Shown here one piece after another: positions 28,067-38,204 of a stretch of 64,000 nt of DNA; within the stretch, counting starts at the first letter, position 1; each line of letters starts with the position of its first letter. Source of the stretch: Planctomycetaceae bacterium (GTDB lineage Bacteria > Planctomycetota > Planctomycetia > Planctomycetales > Planctomycetaceae); contig JACKHO010000004.1 in NCBI GenBank assembly GCA_020638955.1, positions 248,001-312,000 of the forward strand, written 5' to 3'. Position numbers and translations under genes: made by a program. A model generated the notes under the pieces. It saw nothing but the letters and a program-made list of their open reading frames with translations, searched no databases and was not told where the DNA came from.

Positions 28067-29836
28067 TCAGTTCACTCGATCAATCTCGATAAAGTAAGTA
28101 CCTCGCCCCAGGCCGTGCTCGGTATCGATGCACCATGTTTGCAGTTGAGTTTGGCCAGCAGGCAGCTGCAACTCAAATGTCGCCGAACGGTCCGTACGAT
28201 CAGTATTCTTCTCGACGAGTTGTTTCCCGACTTTCAGTCTGATGCTCGTTACACCAACAGGGCCAGGTGCATCAGCCGGAAACCGCGAAAGTCGAATCGT
28301 GTACCGCCCTGCTTGCGTCACGTCTATATCCCAGGAGCCGTTGATTTCCAGCGAGTCATCGCTGAGCTGGCCTTGTTGCCATATGATCCCGTAACCGTTG
28401 ATCATTTCATCATCGGGATGCCAGTCTCGAACAGTCAACCGAACCGGATTCTCCTCTCCGCCCACACGAAATGGCACTGGTGGCAATCCATCTGCAAATA
28501 CGTCGCCATAGTGATCAGCGAATAACTCGTAAAGCTCGGCAACGACCAGCGGTTGCTCGCGGGCGAGATTCTTTTCCTGTGCGGGATCGAGTTCGTGGTC
28601 GTACAACTCGCCGTCCACCATTCTCCACCTTTCGGTGAGCACAGCGTAGTGCGGATACTTTCCTCCTGAGGTTTCTGCTTTCGGCAACATAGGTTGATCA
28701 TTCTGACGCTGGACGAACAACGTTCTGTCCTGCCAGGGCGGGTTCTCGTTATCGCTGCTCAGCAACGTCGCGAGGGACACGCCGTCCAATTCGATTTGTC
28801 GTGGTGGATTCAGGTGACAGAGCTCGATCAATGTCGGCAGCCAGTCTCGGTGACAAGTCAGATGATGGACTTGTCGACCTGCCTGAAATCGCTCAGGCCA
28901 GCGAGCAAAGCAGGCGACTCGATGTCCGCCTTCATAAACCGACCCCTTCTTACCCCGCATGCCAGCATTGAAGCCGGGAAGTGGTCCGGGTGGCCCGCCG
29001 ATACCCTGTGCTGTCCCGTTGTCTCCCATGAAGATTATGATGGTGTCGTTTTCAATTTGAAGATCCTGAAGCTGCGACAGAAGTCGACCCAGATTCTCGT
29101 CTAAGTTTTCAATCATACCGTAAAACTTTGCCCGGTACTCGGGATGTCCGAGCTCCATGAATCGCTTCGAATACTGCTCTGCGACATGGTGCGGGCCGTG
29201 CATTGCATTCGAAGGCAAGTAAGCAAAGAACGGTCTGTTCGATTTTGTATCGACAAATCTCATCAACTCACGAAAGAAGACGTCCGTGCAATAGCCGTCG
29301 AATTGCTCCGGAATTCCGTCGCGAAAGTAGATGTCGTCAAAGAAGTCGTTTCCGATCGGGTTGCCAATCTCGTCAACGCCTCCGGCCAGATGACAGACCA
29401 CGTCCTGGAACCCACGAAAGCGGGGAGCGTAGGGCCGAGTATCGCCCAGGTGCCATTTGCCAAAGATTCCCGTTCGATAGCCCGAGTGAGCAAACACGTC
29501 GGCCATTGTGACTTCCGTGTCACGCAACATTTGACGCCCCTCGGTAACGGTCCAGGCTCCCACACGCGTGCAGTACCGACCGGTCATCAAGGCTGCTCGT
29601 GTCGGTGTGCAAACTGGATCGACGTGATAATCCTCCAACTGCACGCTTTGGCTGGCAAGCCGATCTAGATTGGGCGTCCGCAACCATGGGTTGCCGTGGC
29701 AACTCATGTCGCCATAGCCCTGATCATCGGTGACGATCAGAATGACGTTTGGGCGAGTTCTTATCTCGTCCACCGCTCCGTTCGCTAGGCCGACAAGGGA
29801 TAAAATGAGCGAGGAAAGGATGGTGGTGTACTTCAT
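28067..29836 (-). CDS. Arylsulfatase-type sulfatase
   Basis: The ATG at 29836 gives a signal peptide (MKYTTILSSLILSLVGLANG); an upstream in-frame TTG at 29857 would add seven residues. The protein, 589 residues, is a type I sulfatase: metal ligands in 'NVILIVTDDQGYGDMSCHGN', the formylglycine site 'CTPTRAALMTGR' near residue 81, 'GIFGKWHLGD', and 'IIIFMGDNGTAQG'. The C-terminal part (from about 450) is a beta-rich extension ('DIDVTQAGRYTIRLSRFPAD', 'KVGKQLVEKNTDRTDRSATF') as in many arylsulfatase A-like planctomycete enzymes. It hydrolyses a sulfate ester on a carbohydrate, probably in the periplasm. It is the last gene of the polysaccharide block, 132 bases after the other sulfatase. Confidence 0.92.
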   Translation of the reverse strand: MKYTTILSSLILSLVGLANGAVDEIRTRPNVILIVTDDQGYGDMSCHGNPWLRTPNLDRLASQSVQLEDYHVDPVCTPTRAALMTGRYCTRVGAWTVTEGRQMLRDTEVTMADVFAHSGYRTGIFGKWHLGDTRPYAPRFRGFQDVVCHLAGGVDEIGNPIGNDFFDDIYFRDGIPEQFDGYCTDVFFRELMRFVDTKSNRPFFAYLPSNAMHGPHHVAEQYSKRFMELGHPEYRAKFYGMIENLDENLGRLLSQLQDLQIENDTIIIFMGDNGTAQGIGGPPGPLPGFNAGMRGKKGSVYEGGHRVACFARWPERFQAGRQVHHLTCHRDWLPTLIELCHLNPPRQIELDGVSLATLLSSDNENPPWQDRTLFVQRQNDQPMLPKAETSGGKYPHYAVLTERWRMVDGELYDHELDPAQEKNLAREQPLVVAELYELFADHYGDVFADGLPPVPFRVGGEENPVRLTVRDWHPDDEMINGYGIIWQQGQLSDDSLEINGSWDIDVTQAGRYTIRLSRFPADAPGPVGVTSIRLKVGKQLVEKNTDRTDRSATFELQLPAGQTQLQTWCIDTEHGLGRGTYFIEIDRVN

Positions 29837-29968
29837 ATTGGACGCCTCATTCGTCAATCCTCCCTGTTTGGCTTGCGTCGATCGGTATGAATTTGACGTA
29901 AGGTAACGAGGTCCAGGTGGAACCCGGATGCTGCGGTCGCAGTCGTGATTGACGCATATGGTGGCGGA

Positions 29969-31642
<1,674 letters not shown>

Positions 31643-31680
31643 TATTCACTTCCAGTTTCACAGGGTACTCATGGTGAGAT

Positions 31681-32712
31681 TCAATGAGCCACTTCAATTA
31701 TAGCTTTGATCACACCGGTCTTCGGATCAGTCCAGGAATCAAAAATCTCCGGAACATCATCGAATGCGGCCGTATGAGTAATCCAGGGCTGAGTATTGAT
31801 CGTCCCGTCTTGGATCAACCGGATAATGCGTGTGAAGTCTCTTGGCAAGGCATTGCGGCTCCCCATCACGGTCAATTCACAACGATGAAACACGGGGGCG
31901 TGCGGGAACTCCAGTTTCCCCTGCGTGATGCCGACGTAGATGACTCGACCAGCGAAGGCGGCGAATTCAAAGGCTCTTACCATGCTGTGGTGATTTCCAG
32001 TCGCATCAATGACGGTGTCCGCGAGTCGTCCATTCCCACAGTTTCGCACCGCAGTGACGTCCAGCTCCGTGCCGTCGACTTTGACGGTGTGTTCGATTCC
32101 CATCTGCTGGCGAACAAACTGCAGTCGTTGCTCATTCACATCTGCGACGATGACATTCGCACCCGATGGTTTGGCGAACTCCAATGCCGATAGACCGATC
32201 GGTCCCGCTCCAATGATCAGAATGTTCTCTCCGAGTCGAGGTGCTCCGCGATCCACAGCATGGCAACCGATCGCCAGCGTCTCGACAAGGGCCGCTTGTG
32301 AGTAATCGAGCGTGCCGACAGGATGGAGCTTGCGGCTTGGAAGAATCACCTGGTCCGTCAGTCCACCATCACACATCACGCCAAATGTCTTGTTGTGCTC
32401 GCAACAGTTCGTGTGACCACGGACGCAGGCGTCGCATTCGCCGCAGTTCAGATATGGTTCGACGCAACAGCGATCGCCCGGCTTGACGTGTTCAACTCCC
32501 GCTCCGATGTCGAGGACCTCGACTCCCAACTCATGGCCGGGGATACGAGGAAACTCAAAGTAGGGGAACTTGCCGAGGTAGCAGGCAACATCGGTTCCGC
32601 AGACTCCCATCCGATGAACTCGAACGAGAACTTGTCCTGATCCCGGCTTACCTGGCTCAGGGATGTCGATGCGCTTCCAGGCCTTGACAGCGCTGATCTG
32701 CAGGGCTTTCAT
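31681..32712 (-). CDS. Zinc-containing alcohol dehydrogenase
   Basis: The 343-residue enzyme is a medium-chain zinc dehydrogenase. The catalytic zinc ligands are in 'MGVCGTDVACYLGKFPYFEF' and 'PGHELGVEVLD'; the structural zinc site is 'LNCGECDACVRGHTNCCEH' with four cysteines; the Rossmann motif is 'ILIIGAGPIGLSALEFAK', ended by Asp in 'VIVADVNEQR', which favours NAD. It resembles sorbitol, threonine or fucose-pathway dehydrogenases. Its ATG at 32712 is two bases after the aldo/keto reductase stop, so the two are coupled. In this locus it likely oxidises a secondary alcohol in a sugar acid derived from the polysaccharide. Exact substrate unknown. Confidence 0.9.
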   Translation of the reverse strand: MKALQISAVKAWKRIDIPEPGKPGSGQVLVRVHRMGVCGTDVACYLGKFPYFEFPRIPGHELGVEVLDIGAGVEHVKPGDRCCVEPYLNCGECDACVRGHTNCCEHNKTFGVMCDGGLTDQVILPSRKLHPVGTLDYSQAALVETLAIGCHAVDRGAPRLGENILIIGAGPIGLSALEFAKPSGANVIVADVNEQRLQFVRQQMGIEHTVKVDGTELDVTAVRNCGNGRLADTVIDATGNHHSMVRAFEFAAFAGRVIYVGITQGKLEFPHAPVFHRCELTVMGSRNALPRDFTRIIRLIQDGTINTQPWITHTAAFDDVPEIFDSWTDPKTGVIKAIIEVAH

Positions 32713-32714
32713 GA

Positions 32715-33653
32715 CTAGTTATTCTCCGGCAGTCCTTCGGTGTGGCTGATGTTGTGAACAGGTTTAAGGATTTCGAGCACGTCCCCAAGCAATGACTTGT
32801 CAATTGGCTGACTCAGCCAGTCTGCCCACTTGCGGACGTTGTCGGGGTTCGCACTGCCCGCGACGGTCGTCGCCAAATCGGGATGGTCGCAAGAGAATTG
32901 TAGCGCGAGTTGAGCGATATCGACGCCGTGCTTCTGGCAGTACTTCGCTGCGTTCCGCGCCGCCTGTTGGACTTCAGCGGAGTCCTTGTGCCACTCAGGC
33001 AGGGGGGCATTGGTGAGCAGTCGCGCGGCGAAAGGCCCAGCGTTCATCAGGCCAATCCCTTTGGCCTTGGCGACGGGCACGACATCATCAACCAGCCGCG
33101 TGTTCTGCAGGGTGTACTGGTTGTACGACAGAATGCAGTCGACATCCGACTCGTTCGCAATCCGCTGAAAGATCTTCATGGGATAGCCGCTGACACCGAT
33201 ATATCGCACTTTCCCGGACTGCTGAATCTTGCGGAGCGTCGGAATGGTCTCTTCGATGACTTGGTCCAAAGGCACAAACTCAATGTCATGGCAAAGAATG
33301 ATGTCCAGATGGTCCGTCCGCAGCCGATGCAGGCTGACGTCGACGCTTTCTTCGACTCGCTTTGCGCTGAAATCAAAGTGGTTGCAGTCGTACCGGCCCA
33401 ATTTGGTGCACAGGATGTAGTCCTCGCGCGGGACATCTTTGAGGGCGATTCCCAGCAGCACTTCTGACATTCCCCGTCCGTAGTACGGCGAGGTGTCGAT
33501 CAGATTCATTCCCAGTTCCAACGCCGCGCGGACGCTGGCAAAGCATTCGTCGAGTTGGAAGCTGCGAAACTCCGCGCCGAGCGATGACGCGCCGAAGCTG
33601 AGCACTGGAAGTTCGAGATCTGTCTTTCCGAGTTGACGTGTTGGGATTGTCAT
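32715..33653 (-). CDS. Aldo/keto reductase (L-fucose/L-galactose dehydrogenase-like)
   Basis: This 312-residue TIM-barrel enzyme has the family tetrad: Asp and Tyr in 'NLIDTSPYYGRGMSEVLLG' (residues about 51-70), Lys in 'DYILCTKLGRYD', and His in 'IILCHDIEFV'. 'GMSEVLLGIALKDVPRED' and the 'TRQLGKTDLELPVLSFGASS' opening resemble D-threo-aldose/L-galactose 1-dehydrogenases, which oxidise L-fucose or L-galactose to the lactone. The following zinc dehydrogenase would act later in the same oxidative route. The substrate is inferred from this resemblance and the neighbourhood of sulfatases. It is placed between the UxaE-like gene and the zinc dehydrogenase, all on the same strand. Confidence 0.88.
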   Translation of the reverse strand: MTIPTRQLGKTDLELPVLSFGASSLGAEFRSFQLDECFASVRAALELGMNLIDTSPYYGRGMSEVLLGIALKDVPREDYILCTKLGRYDCNHFDFSAKRVEESVDVSLHRLRTDHLDIILCHDIEFVPLDQVIEETIPTLRKIQQSGKVRYIGVSGYPMKIFQRIANESDVDCILSYNQYTLQNTRLVDDVVPVAKAKGIGLMNAGPFAARLLTNAPLPEWHKDSAEVQQAARNAAKYCQKHGVDIAQLALQFSCDHPDLATTVAGSANPDNVRKWADWLSQPIDKSLLGDVLEILKPVHNISHTEGLPENN

Positions 33654-33724
33654 GTTGAGCGCGATTTCAAGTTAGATGACACTGATTGTGTGAGGCAACT
33701 GATGAAACGTTTCGAAGCCGGACT

Positions 33725-34981
33725 TCATCCAACGAAAAGCGGCTTGAGGTGACGCTCCAGCAGGTTTTCTGTGACCTGCTTTCCGACGATGGTTTCGTTG
33801 TTCTTCAATAAATCGGTGTATCGCGTGCCTGCTTTTGCAGCGAGCTTGAATGAGACATGCAAGAGTTGTCGGACACTGGCGTTGAAACGTGGATCGCCAG
33901 GGATATGCCGAATCGTCGCTGCCATTTGCGTGCCGTCCCAACGATTGACTGCTTCAACAGAAGGAAGCTGAGCCTTATCGATATCGATTACGCTGGCATA
34001 AGGTTGGCACAACTCGTCAATGTGGGCGAGTGCGTACGCATAGATCTCTTTCGTGAGTTCCAGACCATCGCCACCAGCTTCGGAGAGACCGATTAATTCT
34101 TCGAGCCAGGTCGTGCCGGCAGTTTTTACATGCACACCGGCACTGGTCCGGGGCAACGCTTCACGAATGGGACCATAGATACTGAACTTGTCACTGCCGC
34201 TGTGGACGCTTAATTTCAGATTTTCTGGCAGCCCGTATCGCTGGATGGCCTCCTGAATCACCGCGATGTCTGCATTGAACTCGCGAGCGAATTGCTGCAC
34301 ATCGCCAACGTAGTCCACTCCCTTGTTGAATCGTCCCGTAAACTTGGGGGCGATCGTCTGCAGGCGGATCTTCTCGTCCGCCAGAGCCGCCAGAATGATG
34401 AGCAATTCCGGGGGAGTTTGAGGAGCGTCCGTTTCATCCATCGAAACTTCCGCAATGAAATTCTCTTCACTCTTGTGATTGGAGATCTTTCTGGCAATCG
34501 TTCCGGCGGCCTGACACGCCGGCAAATACTTGCGTGCGACCTGCAGGACGAAGTCGCGGTCACTGACGAACTCCTCGTCAATTCCCGGAAGCTGCAACGT
34601 TCCCACGAGTTCCGGATGCCTTGCGACAAAGTCCGTTACATCGCTTTCTGAGATGTTAGCACCGATGGATTCCGCCACGTCAATCGTGAAGAAGTCGGCG
34701 CAATCGAGATATCGATCAACCGTTTGCAGTTGAATGTGATCAGCATCCACATGCCAGTGACCCTGCCAATCGAGTTGCTCCACCGCCTGTTTCGCTGCGA
34801 TCTGAACACTAGAAGGTTCCGACCCGACGAAACTGTGTTCGCGGTTGGACTTGTTCCAGACCGGCGTGACGCTCCTGCCAAGATCGGCCAGATGTACGAA
34901 TGCCTGGAGTTGGGAAACAGCCTGATGAGCGAAACGGTCGCCCACGCCAAATGAGTATTTGTCTAATTCAAGCACGTTCAA
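33725..34981 (-). CDS. Tagaturonate epimerase-like protein (UxaE family)
   Basis: This 418-residue protein matches the UxaE family known from Thermotoga TM0440. Shared blocks are 'FGVGDRFAHQAVSQLQAF' near the N-terminus, 'HVDADHIQL' with metal-binding His/Asp, 'DFFTIDVAES', 'VSMDETDAPQTPPELL', 'GVDYVGDVQQFAREF', 'LSVHSGSDKFSIYGPIREAL', 'VHVKTAGTTWLEEL' and 'VRQLLHVSFKLA'. UxaE interconverts tagaturonate and fructuronate, linking galacturonate to glucuronate metabolism. Here it could alternatively epimerise a related sugar from the same pathway, since no uxa/uxu genes are nearby. The start may be TTG 34981 or GTG 34975, the latter with a better-spaced AGAGAAG. Confidence 0.8.
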   Translation of the reverse strand: MNVLELDKYSFGVGDRFAHQAVSQLQAFVHLADLGRSVTPVWNKSNREHSFVGSEPSSVQIAAKQAVEQLDWQGHWHVDADHIQLQTVDRYLDCADFFTIDVAESIGANISESDVTDFVARHPELVGTLQLPGIDEEFVSDRDFVLQVARKYLPACQAAGTIARKISNHKSEENFIAEVSMDETDAPQTPPELLIILAALADEKIRLQTIAPKFTGRFNKGVDYVGDVQQFAREFNADIAVIQEAIQRYGLPENLKLSVHSGSDKFSIYGPIREALPRTSAGVHVKTAGTTWLEELIGLSEAGGDGLELTKEIYAYALAHIDELCQPYASVIDIDKAQLPSVEAVNRWDGTQMAATIRHIPGDPRFNASVRQLLHVSFKLAAKAGTRYTDLLKNNETIVGKQVTENLLERHLKPLFVG

Positions 34982-35087
34982 TTCTTCTCTATTTGATAAA
35001 GTAAATTCTCACAACTCATGAAGGCACCTTAAAGACACTTTCAGTTCAGTGCAGATCAGTTCAGTTCGATTACCTCAATCCACGGTC

Positions 35088-36716
35088 TCACTCCAGGTCA
35101 GCGATCAGAATCCCGAAGTGGTCCCAACCTGGGGCAGGCACTTCGATATGACCACGCCACGCTTCTGGAGGCAACGGAGTCACTTCGCCGGTATGTGGAT
35201 TGAACCAGGATAGCTTCACCGTTTTCCCAACATTCTTAGGCAAACGAACATGGACTGCAGAGTTTTCCTTCGGGACGAAGTACGTATACCGTGAGTTGTT
35301 GTCGGTCAGGCACAAACCGCTGCTGCTGAGTTTACGATCTGCCGGTTCAAGCGAAGAAAAACCAGGACGCGAGACGAGGTCTGCAAGGTGCCGGTAATAC
35401 GACAGCTTGGGACGCTGATCTTCCGGCAACGATTCAGGATCATGAATCACAACCGACCAGGAAGTGTCCTGCCAGTAATGAGTTAGCGATGCTCCGGCAA
35501 ACATGCATTGATACGCTCGTTCCAGACACGCTTCTGCTGACAGGTAATCCCCAGTAAAGACGTGATACGGACCGGTTTCGTAGCCGCCGTGCTCAATGTT
35601 GAAAATCGGTTTGCCGGGATTCTCTGTTCGAACGTTATTCATTGCAGACCACAGCTCTGATGTCCAGTTCTGTATGGAGATGAAGTCGACCTTGTCCGCA
35701 TGTTTCGAGCAGTAACCGTAGTCATGAACAGTCACCAGTCGGTCGAAAGCGTCCAGTCCACGTAGCCGCTCAATCCGGTCAGTGATATATGCCATGTCGT
35801 TGTGACCATAGCCCGTCGCCTCTTTCGAGACATCCCAAATGAGATTAGGAAAGGCCTGGTAGCGTTTCACTACGTAATCAAAGTAGCGGTTGTCGGCATC
35901 GCTTCGAGACTCCGGCCAGTTCACCTGCTTGTTCCAAACGTAGATCATCAGATGCGAAACAATTCCGTGGCGATCGAGTTCCGCGATGACTCGGTCGAGA
36001 TGCTGAAAGAATTTGATGTTCAACGTGGTGAAATCAGGCGACTCGTTCGTGCCGCCGAACGGCGAGTAATTCGGACCAGCATAGTTGAATTCGCGCGGCA
36101 ACTTCGGATCGGACGGCCAAGTGACGTCGTAGGCATAGACGTTCATCACGATCTGATTAAAACCGTTCCGAGCGATCGTCTCGATCAATGTGCGAGTCTT
36201 GGGAAGGTCGGCCTGATTTTCCGCATCGAGTGCAAACAGCCAGTCGCATTCAAACGCGATGGGGAAGTAGCTGGAGCCATCTGCGTAGGCGAACCGACGA
36301 TTCGACTCGGTCGAGATGATTACCGGACCATGCTGGTTATCTCGCGATGCAGAGGCTTGAATGTTTCCGGAGTGTCCATTCAGATCTTTGACGTTTGACT
36401 GAGTCGAAAAACGCCACTCGCCGACCGCCGGTGGACTGAAACGCAAAAGGAATCGCTCGTGACCATCGTAGAACAACGGGATGGTAAACTGCTGCTGATC
36501 CGGACCATCGATCACTGCCTTTGCATCGACATCCAGCGGCGATTCTGGTGCCTCCACAACCTGAAATGAGATGTCGGTGACTTCCCATTGCGTGGCCGGA
36601 ACCGTAGCACCCGGCACGAACTCGACCGGAGGAGCTGCCTGAATCTGCGATATGCCGCACCAAGACACGGTTAACAACCAGATGCCCAGGTGCTGAATCG
36701 TTCCACGACATGTCAT
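35088..36716 (-). CDS. Exported glycoside hydrolase with DUF5060 N-terminal domain
   Basis: The 542-residue protein has a signal peptide (about residues 1-28, 'IWLLTVSWCGISQIQAAP'). Residues about 40-125 form a DUF5060 beta-sandwich ('QWEVTDISFQVVEAPES', 'PLFYDGHERFLLRFSPPAVG'). From about 140 a TIM barrel begins ('FAYADGSSYFPIAFECDWLF', 'IARNGFNQIVMNVYAYD'), with candidate catalytic acids in 'LIWDVSKEATGYG' and 'KPIFNIEHGGYETG'. This DUF5060 plus DUF4038-like layout occurs in enzymes acting on plant and algal glycans. It would release sugars that the oxidoreductases and epimerase of this block then process. The exact linkage is unknown. Confidence 0.83.
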   Translation of the reverse strand: MTCRGTIQHLGIWLLTVSWCGISQIQAAPPVEFVPGATVPATQWEVTDISFQVVEAPESPLDVDAKAVIDGPDQQQFTIPLFYDGHERFLLRFSPPAVGEWRFSTQSNVKDLNGHSGNIQASASRDNQHGPVIISTESNRRFAYADGSSYFPIAFECDWLFALDAENQADLPKTRTLIETIARNGFNQIVMNVYAYDVTWPSDPKLPREFNYAGPNYSPFGGTNESPDFTTLNIKFFQHLDRVIAELDRHGIVSHLMIYVWNKQVNWPESRSDADNRYFDYVVKRYQAFPNLIWDVSKEATGYGHNDMAYITDRIERLRGLDAFDRLVTVHDYGYCSKHADKVDFISIQNWTSELWSAMNNVRTENPGKPIFNIEHGGYETGPYHVFTGDYLSAEACLERAYQCMFAGASLTHYWQDTSWSVVIHDPESLPEDQRPKLSYYRHLADLVSRPGFSSLEPADRKLSSSGLCLTDNNSRYTYFVPKENSAVHVRLPKNVGKTVKLSWFNPHTGEVTPLPPEAWRGHIEVPAPGWDHFGILIADLE

Positions 36717-36799
36717 GTTAATCTCACTGAATCTGATGGTCGCTCAGTCGGTGTTGCATGACCTCGAACGAAATGAGGAGTAAGTGGCTTCCGGGACGG

Positions 36800-38188
36800 T
36801 TATGCGATCATTTCCTGGATGACTTCACCACCGAACTGGCTGAGTTGTTTGAAGCGGCCGCCGTGGTAGTAGGTCAGTTTGTTGTCGTCGAGTCCCAACA
36901 GATGCAGCAGTGTCACGTGCAGGTCGCGGATCGGATGCACGCATTCGACTGCGGAGGCTCCGAGTTCATCGGTGGCTCCCACAACGCCTGGCTTCACACC
37001 GCCGCCCGCCAGTAGCATGGTCATGGCTTTGTTGTTGTGACCCCGACCGAGTGAGTACACACCGCCTCGTTTGTTATTGTCCGGCGTGCGACCGAATTCC
37101 CCTGTCCAAATGACCAGCGTGTCTTTCAACATGTCACGTTGTTTGAGGTCACGAATCAGACCGGCAATCGGCTTGTCGACGCTCTTGATGCGAGCCGTGT
37201 GACCGCGTTCCAGATAGTCGTGACTGTCCCAGCCGCCGCTGAAGACCTGCACGAAGCGGACACCGTTCTCGACAAGCCTGCGGGCCATCAGGCACTGGCG
37301 GCCGAACGTTTCTGTTTCGGTTTCATCCAGACCGTAGAGTTGCTGTGTCTGCTGGGTTTCCTGGTTCAGCTCGATGACGTTGGGAACTTCAGCCTGCATC
37401 CGGAAAGCCAACTCGTAGCTTTCAATGCGGGCTACCAACTTCTCGTCTTCACCGGTACGCTCCAGATGCTGTTGGTTCAGCCAGGCCAGTTCATCGAGTG
37501 CCCGACGCTGATGTTCCCGCGACTTGTTCGGTTGTGCGGCGAGGTCGAGTAGCGGAGAGCCTTCGGGTCGCAGCCTGGTTCCCTGGTAATACGGCGGCAA
37601 GAATCCGTTGCTCCAGTTGGTCGGACCTCCCTGTGGGAGCGCAAGTTCTGTCATCACTACATAGCCGGGCAGGTTCTGATTCTCGGTGCCGAGTCCGTAG
37701 GTCGCCCAGGCTCCCAGCGCAGGATCGCCGCCCAGCCTGCTGCCTGTGTTCATGTGAAACAGTGCTTCCGGATGGTTGAGCGACTCGGCCTGGCAACCGC
37801 GGTAGTTGCACAGTTCGTCAGCGATGTATGGATCAGACAGATGCTGCCACTGGTCGCACATCTCGATGCCGGTGTCGCTGACCTTCCGAAACGAGAACGG
37901 GCTGCCGACAAAGAACTTGAAACCGGTCTCTTGTCCTCCCTTCAGCTTCGACTCCTGCTTGTGCAGCCGAGACAGTTCTGGCTTGGGATCGAACGTGTCC
38001 ATGTGACCGGGCCCCCCTTCCATGAAGAGCATGATCACATTCTTGGCCCGAGCCGGGAGCATCGGCGTCTTGGGCGCGAGAGGACCAGCGGAGGCAGCTT
38101 GTTCTTCGGCAAGAAGCCGAGACAGTGCGACACTGCCGAGGGAAGCGCCGAGTCCGTAAAGAAACGAACGACGATGTTGATTGAACAT
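36800..38188 (-). CDS. DUF1501 family protein, Tat-exported
   Basis: The ATG at 38188 (MFNQHRRSFLYGLGASLGSV) starts with a twin-arginine signal (RRSFLYG); an upstream extension of 61 low-complexity residues is rejected. The 462-residue mature-type protein belongs to DUF1501, an alkaline-phosphatase/sulfatase-like fold: 'NVIMLFMEGGPGHMDTFDPK', 'QVFSGGWDSHDYLERGHTAR' and 'TLVIWTGEFGRTPDNNKRGG' are conserved. The enzymatic activity is unproven. It almost always accompanies a PSCyt1/DUF1549/DUF1553 gene, as here (16 bases downstream of it), so the two act as a pair in the periplasm. Confidence 0.92.
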   Translation of the reverse strand: MFNQHRRSFLYGLGASLGSVALSRLLAEEQAASAGPLAPKTPMLPARAKNVIMLFMEGGPGHMDTFDPKPELSRLHKQESKLKGGQETGFKFFVGSPFSFRKVSDTGIEMCDQWQHLSDPYIADELCNYRGCQAESLNHPEALFHMNTGSRLGGDPALGAWATYGLGTENQNLPGYVVMTELALPQGGPTNWSNGFLPPYYQGTRLRPEGSPLLDLAAQPNKSREHQRRALDELAWLNQQHLERTGEDEKLVARIESYELAFRMQAEVPNVIELNQETQQTQQLYGLDETETETFGRQCLMARRLVENGVRFVQVFSGGWDSHDYLERGHTARIKSVDKPIAGLIRDLKQRDMLKDTLVIWTGEFGRTPDNNKRGGVYSLGRGHNNKAMTMLLAGGGVKPGVVGATDELGASAVECVHPIRDLHVTLLHLLGLDDNKLTYYHGGRFKQLSQFGGEVIQEMIA

Positions 38189-38204
38189 TGTGTTGTCCTG
38201 CAGT

